Shown piece by piece: positions 1 to 5,291 of a stretch of 6,982 bases of DNA (the first letter of the stretch is position 1; each line of letters starts with the position of its first letter). The translations under genes and the position numbers were made by a program. Below the pieces are notes generated by a model. That model searched no databases. It saw nothing but the letters and a program-made list of their open reading frames with translations, and was not told where the DNA came from. The stretch is taken from positions 724 to 7,705 of the forward strand of contig PLWR01000094.1 of assembly GCA_003165615.1 (NCBI GenBank). Reading direction: 5' to 3'. The DNA comes from Acidobacteriota bacterium. GTDB taxonomy: Bacteria > Acidobacteriota > Terriglobia > UBA7540.

Positions 1-135
1 GGAGAATGCCTTGGAGCCATCCTCCAATTCCACCAGTGGCTTGCCGCTGATGTAGTAGTTCTCCTGGGCCCGGCGGTAGTTCGCCATGGTATTGCGGATG
101 GTACTCCGCTGCCAAGCTTTGAGATCCGTGCTCAT
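1..135 (-). CDS. N-terminus of unrecognised protein (partial)
   Basis: An ATG at 135 opens a minus-strand frame that stays open for 45 codons to the left edge of the window, so only the N-terminus is seen. It begins MSTDLKAWQRSTIRNTMANY and continues through YYISGKPLVELEDGSKAFS. The segment is hydrophilic, rich in Arg, Asn and Gln, and has no signal peptide or membrane segment in the visible part. I do not recognise the family and assign no function. The Shine-Dalgarno sequence is weak: TAGG lies about 6 nt before the ATG and AAGG further upstream. A well-formed promoter on the same strand about 110 nt upstream (252-279) supports this as a genuine gene start. The only support for coding is the open frame, the promoter and plausible composition. 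Confidence 0.6.
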   Translation of the reverse strand, partial: MSTDLKAWQRSTIRNTMANYRRAQENYYISGKPLVELEDGSKAFS

Positions 136-251
136 CGTTTGCCTAAGCGCTACCTTGCGGGGGCCGTGATTTCACTCCCGCATCCGGGAAAGTTTGGACA
201 ATGCATGGCGAAGTGCTTCCGCGCCGAGCCTCATCGAGTCTGCCCTTGAGC

Positions 252-279
252 AGTATAACGAAAACGAAAGCGGAGTCAA
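252..279 (-). promoter_or_regulatory. Sigma70-type promoter for the left-edge gene
   Basis: On the minus strand there is TTGACT (274-279), a 16-nt spacer and TATACT (252-257), each one base from the -35 and -10 consensus. Transcription would start near 245, giving the left-edge gene (ATG at 135) a 5' leader of about 110 nt. A second TTGACA lies exactly 22 bp upstream (296-301) but has no matching -10, so it may be chance or a second protein contact. This is a sequence-match call; no transcript evidence is available. Confidence 0.55.
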
Positions 280-410
280 CGTTTTCCGTTATCTGTGTCA
301 ACCCCGGGTAGAAATGTCCCCATTGTCTGCCGGGAAGCTCCATCGGCCATCATACCCAGGACGTTATAAGCGTATCTTTAATAGCGGGATGTCTGAAGCC
401 TCCGTGGGGG

Positions 411-884
411 TTACGAAGGATAACTCCCAGCGAGCTTTATGAAGAAGCGATGGATGCGGTGGATCATTACCGGGTGGGGAAGAAACATGAACGGGCAATA
501 GCCTTCGACGACGGCATCTCCGCGCAAGCGGCAGAACTCCACCATCTGCGCATGGTTTTCGCCGCCTTTCACACTTTGATAAATCCAGATGTTCCGGATG
601 TCAGCCTCGTTGCACTTGCGCACCGCGCGGTCCGTCGCCGCGGGGGCGCCGTTCAACAGCAGCGCGGCGGCCACCGGAGGGGTAATCTCGGAGACGCGGG
701 CAAAGCACTTTCGTCCTTCGATCTCGGCGGCCTGGGGATTTACCGGGACGGGATCGTATCCTTTCGCCAGGAATTCGTTCATCAGCGCGCGTGAGAAGTG
801 CCGGGGATTGCGAGAGACGCCCACAAAGGCAACTCTCTTGCATGCCAGAAATTTGGTAATATCTTGCAGTGACGCTTCGCGCAT
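411..884 (-). CDS. CoA-binding domain protein (YccU-like)
   Basis: This is a 157-residue single-domain protein of the CoA_binding_2 family, which has a Rossmann fold like the N-terminal CoA-binding part of succinyl-CoA synthetase alpha subunits. The glycine-rich nucleotide loop is seen as VAFVGVSRNPRHFSR (residues 18-32), followed by KGYDPVPVNP (41-50), the typical second strand. The C-terminal signature EGYCPFMFLP (127-136) is followed by a His/Arg-rich helix, as in many stand-alone members of the family. Length is close to the usual 130-150 residues. The physiological role of these small proteins is poorly defined; CoA or acyl-CoA binding is the family inference and no catalytic site is evident. 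The ATG at 884 has a strong GAGGTG Shine-Dalgarno 5 nt upstream. The gene diverges from the SDR at 990 with about 105 bp between them. It belongs to no visible operon in this window. Confidence 0.88.
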   Translation of the reverse strand: MREASLQDITKFLACKRVAFVGVSRNPRHFSRALMNEFLAKGYDPVPVNPQAAEIEGRKCFARVSEITPPVAAALLLNGAPAATDRAVRKCNEADIRNIWIYQSVKGGENHAQMVEFCRLRGDAVVEGYCPFMFLPHPVMIHRIHRFFIKLAGSYPS

Positions 885-909
885 GGGAACACCTCGCGGG
901 TGAATCTAA

Positions 910-927
910 GCCCATTTCAGAGTGGGC
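910..927. other. Small hairpin between divergent genes
   Basis: GCCCA (910-914) pairs with TGGGC (923-927). A U-G wobble and one further A-T pair can extend the stem to 7 bp around a TCAG loop. It sits 26 bp upstream of the CoA-binding protein start and 63 bp upstream of the SDR start. It could be an operator or part of the minus-strand leader. It is short enough to occur by chance. Confidence 0.25.
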
Positions 928-989
928 CCAAGACACAACTCTTGCACTCCCCTTGAACCTGGCGCTGAGTGTGTTACCAGATTGACACT

Positions 990-1733
990 ATGAATGAACA
1001 TATTTTGAAAAACCAAGTGGCGCTGGTGACGGGTGGCGGCAAGCGAATCGGACGCGCCATTGCCCTGACCCTGGGCCGCGCCGGCGCGGACGTGATCGTA
1101 AACTATAACCAGTCGCGTGAAGGCGCCCAGGCTACCGTGCGTGAGATCGCCGCACTGGGCGCGCGTGCCGTGGACCTCCGTGCTGACGTTTCGCGTCCGA
1201 AGCAGGTGGCGGCAATGTTCCGCGCCATCGAAAAGCGCTTTGGCCGCCTGGACCTGCTCGTTAACAACGCCGGGGTCTTCTTCCCCAAGAAATGGAACGA
1301 GTTGGACGAGGCAGATTTCGACCGCGTTCTGGGCGCCAATCTGAAGGGTCCTTTCTTCTGTGCCCAAGCGGCAGCACGAATGATGATGCGCCAGGGGCAG
1401 GGAAATATCATCAACATCTCCTCGCTCGGCGGGTTGCAGGCATGGCCAAGCTACATGCACTATTGCGCGTCGAAGGCCGCGCTCATCTCTCTGACGCGCA
1501 CTCTTGCCAAAGCTTTGGCCCCGACCATCCGCGTCAACAGTGTGGCGCCGGGGACCATCCTCTTCCCGGATGAAGAGCGCAACGATACGATCCGCAAAAT
1601 GATCCGCGCCATACCGCTCCAAAAAGCGGGCGGGGCTGAGGACATTGCGCAGATGGTTTTATTCCTCGCCACCCACAGTGCCTTCATCACCGGCCAGGTG
1701 TTCGCTGTGGATGGCGGGAAGTCGATCCCATAA
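990..1733 (+). CDS. SDR-family oxidoreductase, pteridine-reductase-like
   Basis: A classical short-chain dehydrogenase/reductase of 247 residues, the usual length. The cofactor loop is TGGGKRIG (residues 14-21), NNAG is at 92-95, and the catalytic residues are Asn117, Ser145, Tyr158 and Lys162 (YCASK). The C-terminal ITGQVFAVDGG motif is typical. FabG-like enzymes carry TGxxxGIG; here Arg replaces the Gly. That TGxxxRIG form, with the NYNQSR segment after beta-2, is what pteridine reductase (PTR1/FolM-like) enzymes show and suggests NADPH use. The substrate cannot be settled from sequence, and a FabG-like 3-oxoacyl reductase remains possible. I chose the ATG at 990; an in-frame GTG at 969 would add seven residues (MCYQIDT) that look non-conserved. 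Neither start has a clear Shine-Dalgarno, and the inverted repeat AGTGT/ACACT (968-972, 985-989) abuts the ATG. It is the only plus-strand gene in the window and converges on the transglutaminase gene. Confidence 0.9.
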   Translation: MNEHILKNQVALVTGGGKRIGRAIALTLGRAGADVIVNYNQSREGAQATVREIAALGARAVDLRADVSRPKQVAAMFRAIEKRFGRLDLLVNNAGVFFPKKWNELDEADFDRVLGANLKGPFFCAQAAARMMMRQGQGNIINISSLGGLQAWPSYMHYCASKAALISLTRTLAKALAPTIRVNSVAPGTILFPDEERNDTIRKMIRAIPLQKAGGAEDIAQMVLFLATHSAFITGQVFAVDGGKSIP

Positions 1734-1735
1734 AA

Positions 1736-1763
1736 CAGCTTTCAGCTATCAGCGGTCAGCGCT
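1736..1763. repeat. Tandem heptamer array CAGCNNT x4
   Basis: Four consecutive 7-nt units share CAGC at positions 1-4 and T at position 7; the variable parts are TT, TA, GG and GC. The array begins 2 nt after the SDR stop codon and lies in the short convergent spacer. The same period of 7 recurs, with unrelated unit sequences, at 4033-4060 and 4261-4295, so this looks like a class of spacer DNA. I recall AGCTGATAGCTGAAAGCTG-type spacers from acidobacterial genomes, but this is unverified memory. Confidence 0.65.
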
Positions 1764-1775
1764 GAACTGCCTATT

Positions 1776-1805
1776 GGAGAAACGGGGCTGACCAGCAGTT
1801 TCTCC
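1776..1805. terminator. Hairpin between convergent stop codons
   Basis: A perfect 8-bp inverted repeat, GGAGAAAC (1776-1783) and GTTTCTCC (1798-1805), encloses a 14-nt loop. The loop can itself form an inner stem GCTG/CAGC (1787-1790, 1793-1796). On the plus strand it is followed by a pyrimidine-rich stretch ending in TTTT (about 1815-1818), a poor U-tract. On the minus strand it directly abuts the TAG of the transglutaminase gene (1806-1808) and lacks a U-tract. Its place between two converging genes suggests a shared, possibly weak terminator or an mRNA 3'-end stabiliser. Confidence 0.5.
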
Positions 1806-4043
1806 CTACCTCCCTTTTGTAATCTCCTCCAAAATCTGCCGCAGGCGGGTGATGGAAACGGACGCCTGCGCGTAACGCAGGGCATTATAAAGTTTTGTGA
1901 ACTCCATCACGCCGGGTCCCCACGAGGTACCGAGGAACGAAAAGGCAAACTCGCGAGGTGTTTGCGACGGCTTTTTTCGAAAGCCTTTTTTCTGCAAGGC
2001 ATTAAGCAAGCGCTGATAGGTTAGAGTTGCCTCGCGCGGATTTAGCGTCGAGTCGCGCCGGGCGAATCTCCATGCCAGGCGAAAGCGCCATTCCGCCAGG
2101 GTTCCGGATTTATCGGTCAGGATCAAGCCGGCCAGAATGGCGAGCATGATGGCCAGGACGAGCAATTTGTGCGACATCAGCCAGCGTTCGAAGCGGAAGG
2201 CGTCACGGATTCCCTGGCGTTTGAGCCGCTCGGTGCGCCGGCGGAAACTTTGTTGGAAGTTGCGTGAATCCTCCTCAACTTCTCGCGCCAACTGCACCTG
2301 ATGGCCGAAGTCATAGTTAATGATCCACTCATTCCAGAAGAGCGCTGCGGTGTCAACGTAGTCGTCCCATTCGCCGGGCAGAACGGGATGGGGATCAGCC
2401 GGCGTGGGATCAAAGGGAATCCATCCGTAACCGGTGAAGTAGACTTCCACCCAGCTATGCGCATCGCGGGCGCGCACCACAAAGTCCTTGCCGATGCGAT
2501 TGTAAGACCCGGTTTGAAATCCATTCACCAGCCGCGAAGGCACATTCAAGGTGCGCATCATCACCGCCATGGCGGCGGCGAAATATTCGCAATAGCCGGA
2601 TTTGGAGCGGAACAGAAAGCTCCCCACGGGGTCTTCCGGTTCAATGGCCGGCGGGTCCAGGGTGTATTGAAAGTTGTTGCGCAGGTAAGACTGGATGGCC
2701 ATGGCCCGGGCATAGTTATTGGTGGAGGATGCGGTGAGGGTACGAGCCAATTCGCTGACCCGCGGGTCGATGGTGTGCGGCAGACGGAGGTAGACCAGTC
2801 GAATCTCATCCGGGTATTGGGTGGAGGCGCTCTCCAAATCACGCGCGGGAGGGAGTCCAGCATCGGAAACCACGTCATACGCGAAGGGGACACTGATATT
2901 CTGCGGATTGTGCATTGAGCCGGTTTCATCCAGGCTGAGCAAGCGTACGCCGGAAAGTTCCCGCGGCTCAGCGGCGGCGAAAAGCACGTCGGTGGAGAGT
3001 GCCGCGCGCAGAACCCGATAGCGCAGCGGATGGTGCGGGCGATTCCCCCAGCCCTCCGGCGGGGGAATGTAAAAACGCTGATACGACTCCGCGGGGACGG
3101 AAATCCGGTCAGCGTTGTCGTTGAACCACTTCTTGCCGTTGAAACTGTTCAGGGTGACGCCCCGCCATTTGACGCCCATATACGCGCGGGGATTTCCCTC
3201 CGGCATGACGCGCATAACCACCATGGGTGAGCGCAGAATTTTGCGGATGTCTCCCAGATTGACGGTTTCAGAAAACCCGGTGATGTTCTGGGCCTGCATG
3301 GAGACGGCGGTCAGGTATCCCGTGCGATAGCGGGGAATGACGAAAAACAAAACCGCGGCCAGGGTGAAAATTCCCACCGCCAGGCCCACCGCCGCCGTCA
3401 TCAGGGCCTTCTCAAGCGCCTGGCGATTCTGCTCCGGCAGGCGGAAGGGCCCCTCCGGAGCCCGCTCCGCCCCTTCCACCCCGCGCTTGATTTCATAGCT
3501 GATGAAAGTGGAGATGGTGAAGAGCACATAGAGGGTGAAAAAGACCAGAAACGTCGTGCCCACGGTAAGGACGGCGCTGGCCAGCATCATCAGGAACGAG
3601 AGCGCGCCCAGGTACCCGTAATCGCGATAGGTGCGAGCCGAGAAGATCTTGATGACGGCGGTGAAAAGCACCAAATGGACGGTGGCGGCCAACATGCGGT
3701 CGATGGGGCTGGGGCCGCTGGCGAAGATCAGGAAATCCAGGCCGTAGAAGAAAATGTAGAAGATGGAAATTCGCGTGACGGTTTTGGGGCCCAGGGAGTA
3801 ATCGGCGCCGCGGATGTTGCTCCACAGTTTGATGGCCAGCGCGCCACACACGACGACGATGGAAATAACATCCAGCTTGCCCGTGGTGGCCACCGTCAGG
3901 AACCCCGTGGCCAGCATCAGAAGCAGGGAAATCTCAAAGTAACGCTGCACACTGATGTGCGACTGCCGCTGCTGGGTGTCGGTGGAGACGACTTGTGCTT
4001 TTTTGCCCATGGGCTTGGCTAACTCTTTCTCGTCACTCGTCAC
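1806..4043 (-). CDS. TgpA-like membrane transglutaminase-family protein
   Basis: A membrane protein of 745 residues with the TgpA architecture (DUF3488, transglutaminase core, DUF4129). An N-terminal block has about six to seven hydrophobic helices (roughly residues 36-53, 56-73, 91-110, 117-134, 145-160, 163-182 and 215-236). A periplasmic region carries the transglutaminase/protease-like domain with Cys485 (SGYCEYF), His529 (ARDAHSWVEV) and Asp545 (WIPFDPTPADP). A further membrane helix (626-643) is followed by a cytoplasmic C-terminal helical domain (about 672-742). The catalytic triad is intact. The family is known from Pseudomonas aeruginosa TgpA, an inner-membrane protein important for viability; its substrate is unknown. 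Relatives usually lie beside a MoxR-type ATPase and a DUF58 protein; neither is present here. Two starts are possible. The GTG at 4043 has an AGGAG Shine-Dalgarno 6 nt upstream, but its first residues (MTSDE) come from a 7-nt repeat array. The ATG at 4010 would give 734 residues without loss of any domain. I kept the longer model with moderate confidence in the start. Confidence 0.9.
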   Translation of the reverse strand: MTSDEKELAKPMGKKAQVVSTDTQQRQSHISVQRYFEISLLLMLATGFLTVATTGKLDVISIVVVCGALAIKLWSNIRGADYSLGPKTVTRISIFYIFFYGLDFLIFASGPSPIDRMLAATVHLVLFTAVIKIFSARTYRDYGYLGALSFLMMLASAVLTVGTTFLVFFTLYVLFTISTFISYEIKRGVEGAERAPEGPFRLPEQNRQALEKALMTAAVGLAVGIFTLAAVLFFVIPRYRTGYLTAVSMQAQNITGFSETVNLGDIRKILRSPMVVMRVMPEGNPRAYMGVKWRGVTLNSFNGKKWFNDNADRISVPAESYQRFYIPPPEGWGNRPHHPLRYRVLRAALSTDVLFAAAEPRELSGVRLLSLDETGSMHNPQNISVPFAYDVVSDAGLPPARDLESASTQYPDEIRLVYLRLPHTIDPRVSELARTLTASSTNNYARAMAIQSYLRNNFQYTLDPPAIEPEDPVGSFLFRSKSGYCEYFAAAMAVMMRTLNVPSRLVNGFQTGSYNRIGKDFVVRARDAHSWVEVYFTGYGWIPFDPTPADPHPVLPGEWDDYVDTAALFWNEWIINYDFGHQVQLAREVEEDSRNFQQSFRRRTERLKRQGIRDAFRFERWLMSHKLLVLAIMLAILAGLILTDKSGTLAEWRFRLAWRFARRDSTLNPREATLTYQRLLNALQKKGFRKKPSQTPREFAFSFLGTSWGPGVMEFTKLYNALRYAQASVSITRLRQILEEITKGR

Positions 4044-4060
4044 CTGTCACTCCTCACTGC
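4033..4060. repeat. Tandem heptamer array TCACNNN x4
   Basis: Four consecutive 7-nt units begin TCAC, with TCG, CTG, TCC and TGC as the variable ends (minus strand: NNNGTGA). A more degenerate continuation to about 4075 is rich in GGAG on the minus strand. The array overlaps the upstream start candidate of the transglutaminase gene: the GTG codon at 4041-4043 and its Shine-Dalgarno-like AGGAG are both parts of repeat units. Spacers of the GTGACGAGTGACGAG type are, as I recall, recurrent in acidobacterial genomes; I could not check this. Confidence 0.65.
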
Positions 4061-4077
4061 TCCTGTATCTCCCTATC

Positions 4078-4180
4078 TTTTCAATAACATCTTGGCAAGC
4101 GACTATAACTCCTGTGTTTTCTATAATATCTTGGCAAGCCAGTCAATGGAAATTTCTCCGCCGTTTGTTTTCAATAACAT
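4078..4180. repeat. Family of three 23-nt-core direct repeats
   Basis: TTTTCAATAACATCTTGGCA followed by AGC (4078-4100) recurs at 4117-4139 with 21 of 23 matches. The first 13 bases recur exactly at 4168-4180. Start-to-start distances are 39 and 51 nt. Each full copy ends in the small palindrome CTTGGCAAG. On the minus strand the copies lie upstream of the transglutaminase gene, each followed by a purine-rich GGAG-like stretch. This could be a degenerate minisatellite or short interspersed element, or a multi-copy protein-binding site. It is not a CRISPR array: copies are few, short and unequally spaced. Confidence 0.6.
4120..4146 (-). promoter_or_regulatory. Candidate promoter for tgpA-like gene
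   Basis: On the minus strand, TTGACT (4141-4146) is followed after 15 nt by TATAGA (4120-4125). The -10 overlaps the middle copy of the 23-nt repeat and the transcript would start about 70-75 nt upstream of the GTG at 4043. The 15-nt spacer is shorter than optimal and the region is AT-rich, so this may be chance. No better match was seen in the spacer on this strand. Confidence 0.3.
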
Positions 4181-4260
4181 TCCGCCTTCGTTCCCCCATT
4201 TCTTGACTCATGCACCTCTCTGGTTACCGATCCTCTCTTGAAAACTGTCATCCTGAGAGT

Positions 4261-4295
4261 GAAGTCGGAAGTTGAGAGTCAAAAGTCCAAAGCGC
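4261..4295. repeat. Tandem heptamer array RARAGTNN-type x5
   Basis: Five consecutive 7-nt units place AGT (AGC in the last) exactly 7 nt apart, at 4263, 4270, 4277, 4284 and 4291. The first two units read GAAGTCG and GAAGTTG; later units are more degenerate. Another AGT at 4258 is 5 nt from the first. The unit resembles GAAAGTC-type spacer repeats that I recall from acidobacterial genomes. The array is non-coding on both strands as far as I can tell. Confidence 0.6.
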
Positions 4296-4431
4296 GGCTT
4301 GATTCCGCTAAAGAGGTGAGGCGCTGCGGGGTAACCATTGACCGCGTCCGCTGCCCCGCCAATGAGAGCGCGAGAATTTGGAACGGAAAGCCGCGGACCG
4401 GCAGAACAGGCGCTAAGCTTGCTTGGGCAAC

Positions 4432-4464
4432 AAAAAAGGCCCGGGCCGCTTGGCCCGAGCCTTT
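4432..4464 (-). terminator. Rho-independent terminator of PEP-CTERM gene
   Basis: Read on the minus strand, an AAAGGC-initiated arm (4464-4452) pairs with the arm at 4447-4435 to form a 13-bp stem closed by an AAGC tetraloop, followed by six Ts (4437-4432). The one non-Watson-Crick position (4441 with 4458) is a G-U wobble on the minus-strand RNA but a C-A mismatch on the plus strand. That fits function on the minus strand. It lies 26 nt after the PEP-CTERM stop codon. Confidence 0.88.
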
Positions 4465-4490
4465 CGCTTTGCCGTCCGGAGGGGGAGATC

Positions 4491-5114
4491 TTACCGAATG
4501 CGTTTACGTCGAACCAGTCCTGCGAGACCCACAAGACCCCAGCCGAGCAGCGTTAGGCTCCCCGGTTCCGGGGAGGAAAGCTTCACGTTGCCGCCGAAGA
4601 ACGCGCCACCCTGAGCTGCGGTAATGCCCGCGGTTTCATTAGGGAAATACAAGGGATTGTTGCTCCCACCTCCGACGGGGTAGTATTGGTCCTGGATGAA
4701 GCTAATCTCAGGGGCGACCGTGAAACCGGTGGTGTAATAAACATATCCCTCACCACCCTGAGAGCCGACAACGTAATCTTGGCCGGCAGTAAGAGCCACC
4801 GGTGTGATCGTTTCAAATAACCAGTTGCCAATCTGCTGGCCACTGCTGTCCACATAGGTGGAGGCCAATAGCGTCCCCCCGCTCGTCCACAGGCCCACCT
4901 GTTGAGCCTGAGGAAGACCTGTAGCGCTGCCGAAGTCCATCACTCCGAGCGCGGTCACATTGGCATTCACATTTGCCTGGAATTCATACCCCAGGTTCCA
5001 CACACTGGATGAATTCGAGCCCCCGTAACCTGTGAAGTCAACTCCGAGGTCGTCCGCTTGCGCGGCCAAACAACTGATCGAAAAGACCGCAAGAAACAAA
5101 GCCACTTTTCTCAC
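4491..5114 (-). CDS. Secreted PEP-CTERM sorting-domain protein
   Basis: An exported protein of 207 residues with a C-terminal exosortase-sorting signal. The GTG at 5114 is chosen because a strong GGAGG Shine-Dalgarno lies 5 nt upstream and the following residues form a signal peptide: basic MRK, a hydrophobic core to about residue 18, and an AQA-DD cleavage site near residue 20. A longer frame starting at 5177 would put 21 hydrophilic residues before the signal. The mature part is rich in Gly, Ser, Asn and aromatics with alternating beta-strand pattern. It contains WNLGYEFQANVNANVTALGV and LTAGQDYVVGS, resembling DUF4082-type beta-sandwich domains. The tail has SPEPGSLTLLGWG (PEP at about 182-184), a hydrophobic helix, and RRKRIR, the classic PEP-CTERM tripartite signal. 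Family knowledge predicts cleavage by an exosortase (EpsH/XrtA-like) encoded elsewhere and display on or release from the cell surface. Its specific role is unknown. It has its own terminator and is probably monocistronic. Confidence 0.88.
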   Translation of the reverse strand: MRKVALFLAVFSISCLAAQADDLGVDFTGYGGSNSSSVWNLGYEFQANVNANVTALGVMDFGSATGLPQAQQVGLWTSGGTLLASTYVDSSGQQIGNWLFETITPVALTAGQDYVVGSQGGEGYVYYTTGFTVAPEISFIQDQYYPVGGGSNNPLYFPNETAGITAAQGGAFFGGNVKLSSPEPGSLTLLGWGLVGLAGLVRRKRIR

Positions 5115-5155
5115 AAGAACCTCCTCTGGATCGGTAAAGTAACCACCCCGTAGAT

Positions 5156-5167
5156 TACGTGCACGTA
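5156..5167. promoter_or_regulatory. 12-bp perfect palindrome upstream of PEP-CTERM gene
   Basis: TACGTGCACGTA is a perfect inverted repeat centred about 48 bp upstream of the GTG at 5114. It would lie in the leader or core promoter of the PEP-CTERM gene. Such a site could bind a dimeric regulator. The call rests on symmetry and location only. Confidence 0.35.
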
Positions 5168-5190
5168 GAGGCCCCAATTGACATATTTCG

Positions 5191-5216
5191 TTAAGTCATT
5201 GTCTCAATTGACTTAA
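5191..5216. promoter_or_regulatory. Inverted repeat TTAAGTCA-N10-TGACTTAA
   Basis: A perfect 8-bp inverted repeat (5191-5198 and 5209-5216) with a 10-bp spacer, about 18 bp centre to centre, as expected for a dimeric helix-turn-helix regulator. A third TGAC half-site lies at 5179-5182, within a direct repeat of CAATTGAC (5175-5182 and 5205-5212, 30 bp apart). It sits 77-102 bp upstream of the PEP-CTERM start. A minus-strand TTGAGA (5203-5208) is a possible -35 but lacks a convincing -10. Confidence 0.45.
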
Positions 5217-5244
5217 TATTTTGCTGGCGGCTGACGGTTGGGAA

Positions 5245-5279
5245 ACTTACTGCAAAAGTGTTGCATACTTATTGCAGAA
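5245..5279. repeat. Direct repeat ACTTAYTGCARAA and phased TGCA
   Basis: ACTTACTGCAAAA (5245-5257) recurs as ACTTATTGCAGAA (5267-5279), 22 bp apart. TGCA also occurs at 5251, 5262 and 5273, exactly 11 bp apart, so all three fall on the same helix face. The block lies 13 bp beyond the mutY stop codon, upstream of the PEP-CTERM gene. It resembles a regulator array, for example of a Fur-like protein with TGCA-containing sites; the protein is unknown. Confidence 0.45.
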
Positions 5280-5291
5280 AGGGGACTAATA

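Larger units (their letters stand above)
4044..4490. other. 447-bp gene-free spacer
   Basis: No convincing gene lies between the transglutaminase start and the PEP-CTERM stop. The open frames on either strand here have unnatural composition, span the repeats or run into the terminator and the PEP-CTERM gene. The spacer holds heptamer arrays at 4033-4060 and 4261-4295, the 23-nt repeat family at 4078-4180, and a GTCATCCTGAG motif at 4248-4258 that I associate from memory with dispersed repeats in many bacterial genomes. It also holds a 6-bp inverted repeat GCGGGG/CCCCGC (4326-4331, 4354-4359) and the terminator at 4432-4464. The part from about 4296 to 4430 shows no further structure that I can interpret. 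Confidence 0.6.

Noticed and set aside
143..343. 66-codon minus-strand frame upstream of the left-edge gene
   Set aside because: The best promoter (252-279) lies inside it, no Shine-Dalgarno or domain is evident, and an overlapping plus-strand frame is equally open.
906..1622. 238-codon open frame antisense to the SDR
   Set aside because: It lies wholly opposite a gene with intact SDR motifs, its composition is rich in Arg, His and Gly, and it has no recognisable domain; this is a GC-rich shadow frame.
2301..2918. 205-codon plus-strand frame opposite the transglutaminase gene
   Set aside because: It covers the transglutaminase catalytic region on the other strand, and its Gly/His/Arg-rich product matches no fold I know.
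4078..4180. Possible CRISPR array
   Set aside because: Only two full and one partial copies, unequal spacing of 39 and 51 nt, spacers of only 16 and 28 nt, and no cas genes in the window.
4238..4624. 128-codon plus-strand frame
   Set aside because: It runs through a heptamer array, the minus-strand terminator and the end of the PEP-CTERM gene; its composition is not protein-like.
5178..5206. Plus-strand promoter starting with TTGACA at 5178
   Set aside because: No -10 element occurs at a workable distance and no plus-strand gene lies downstream.
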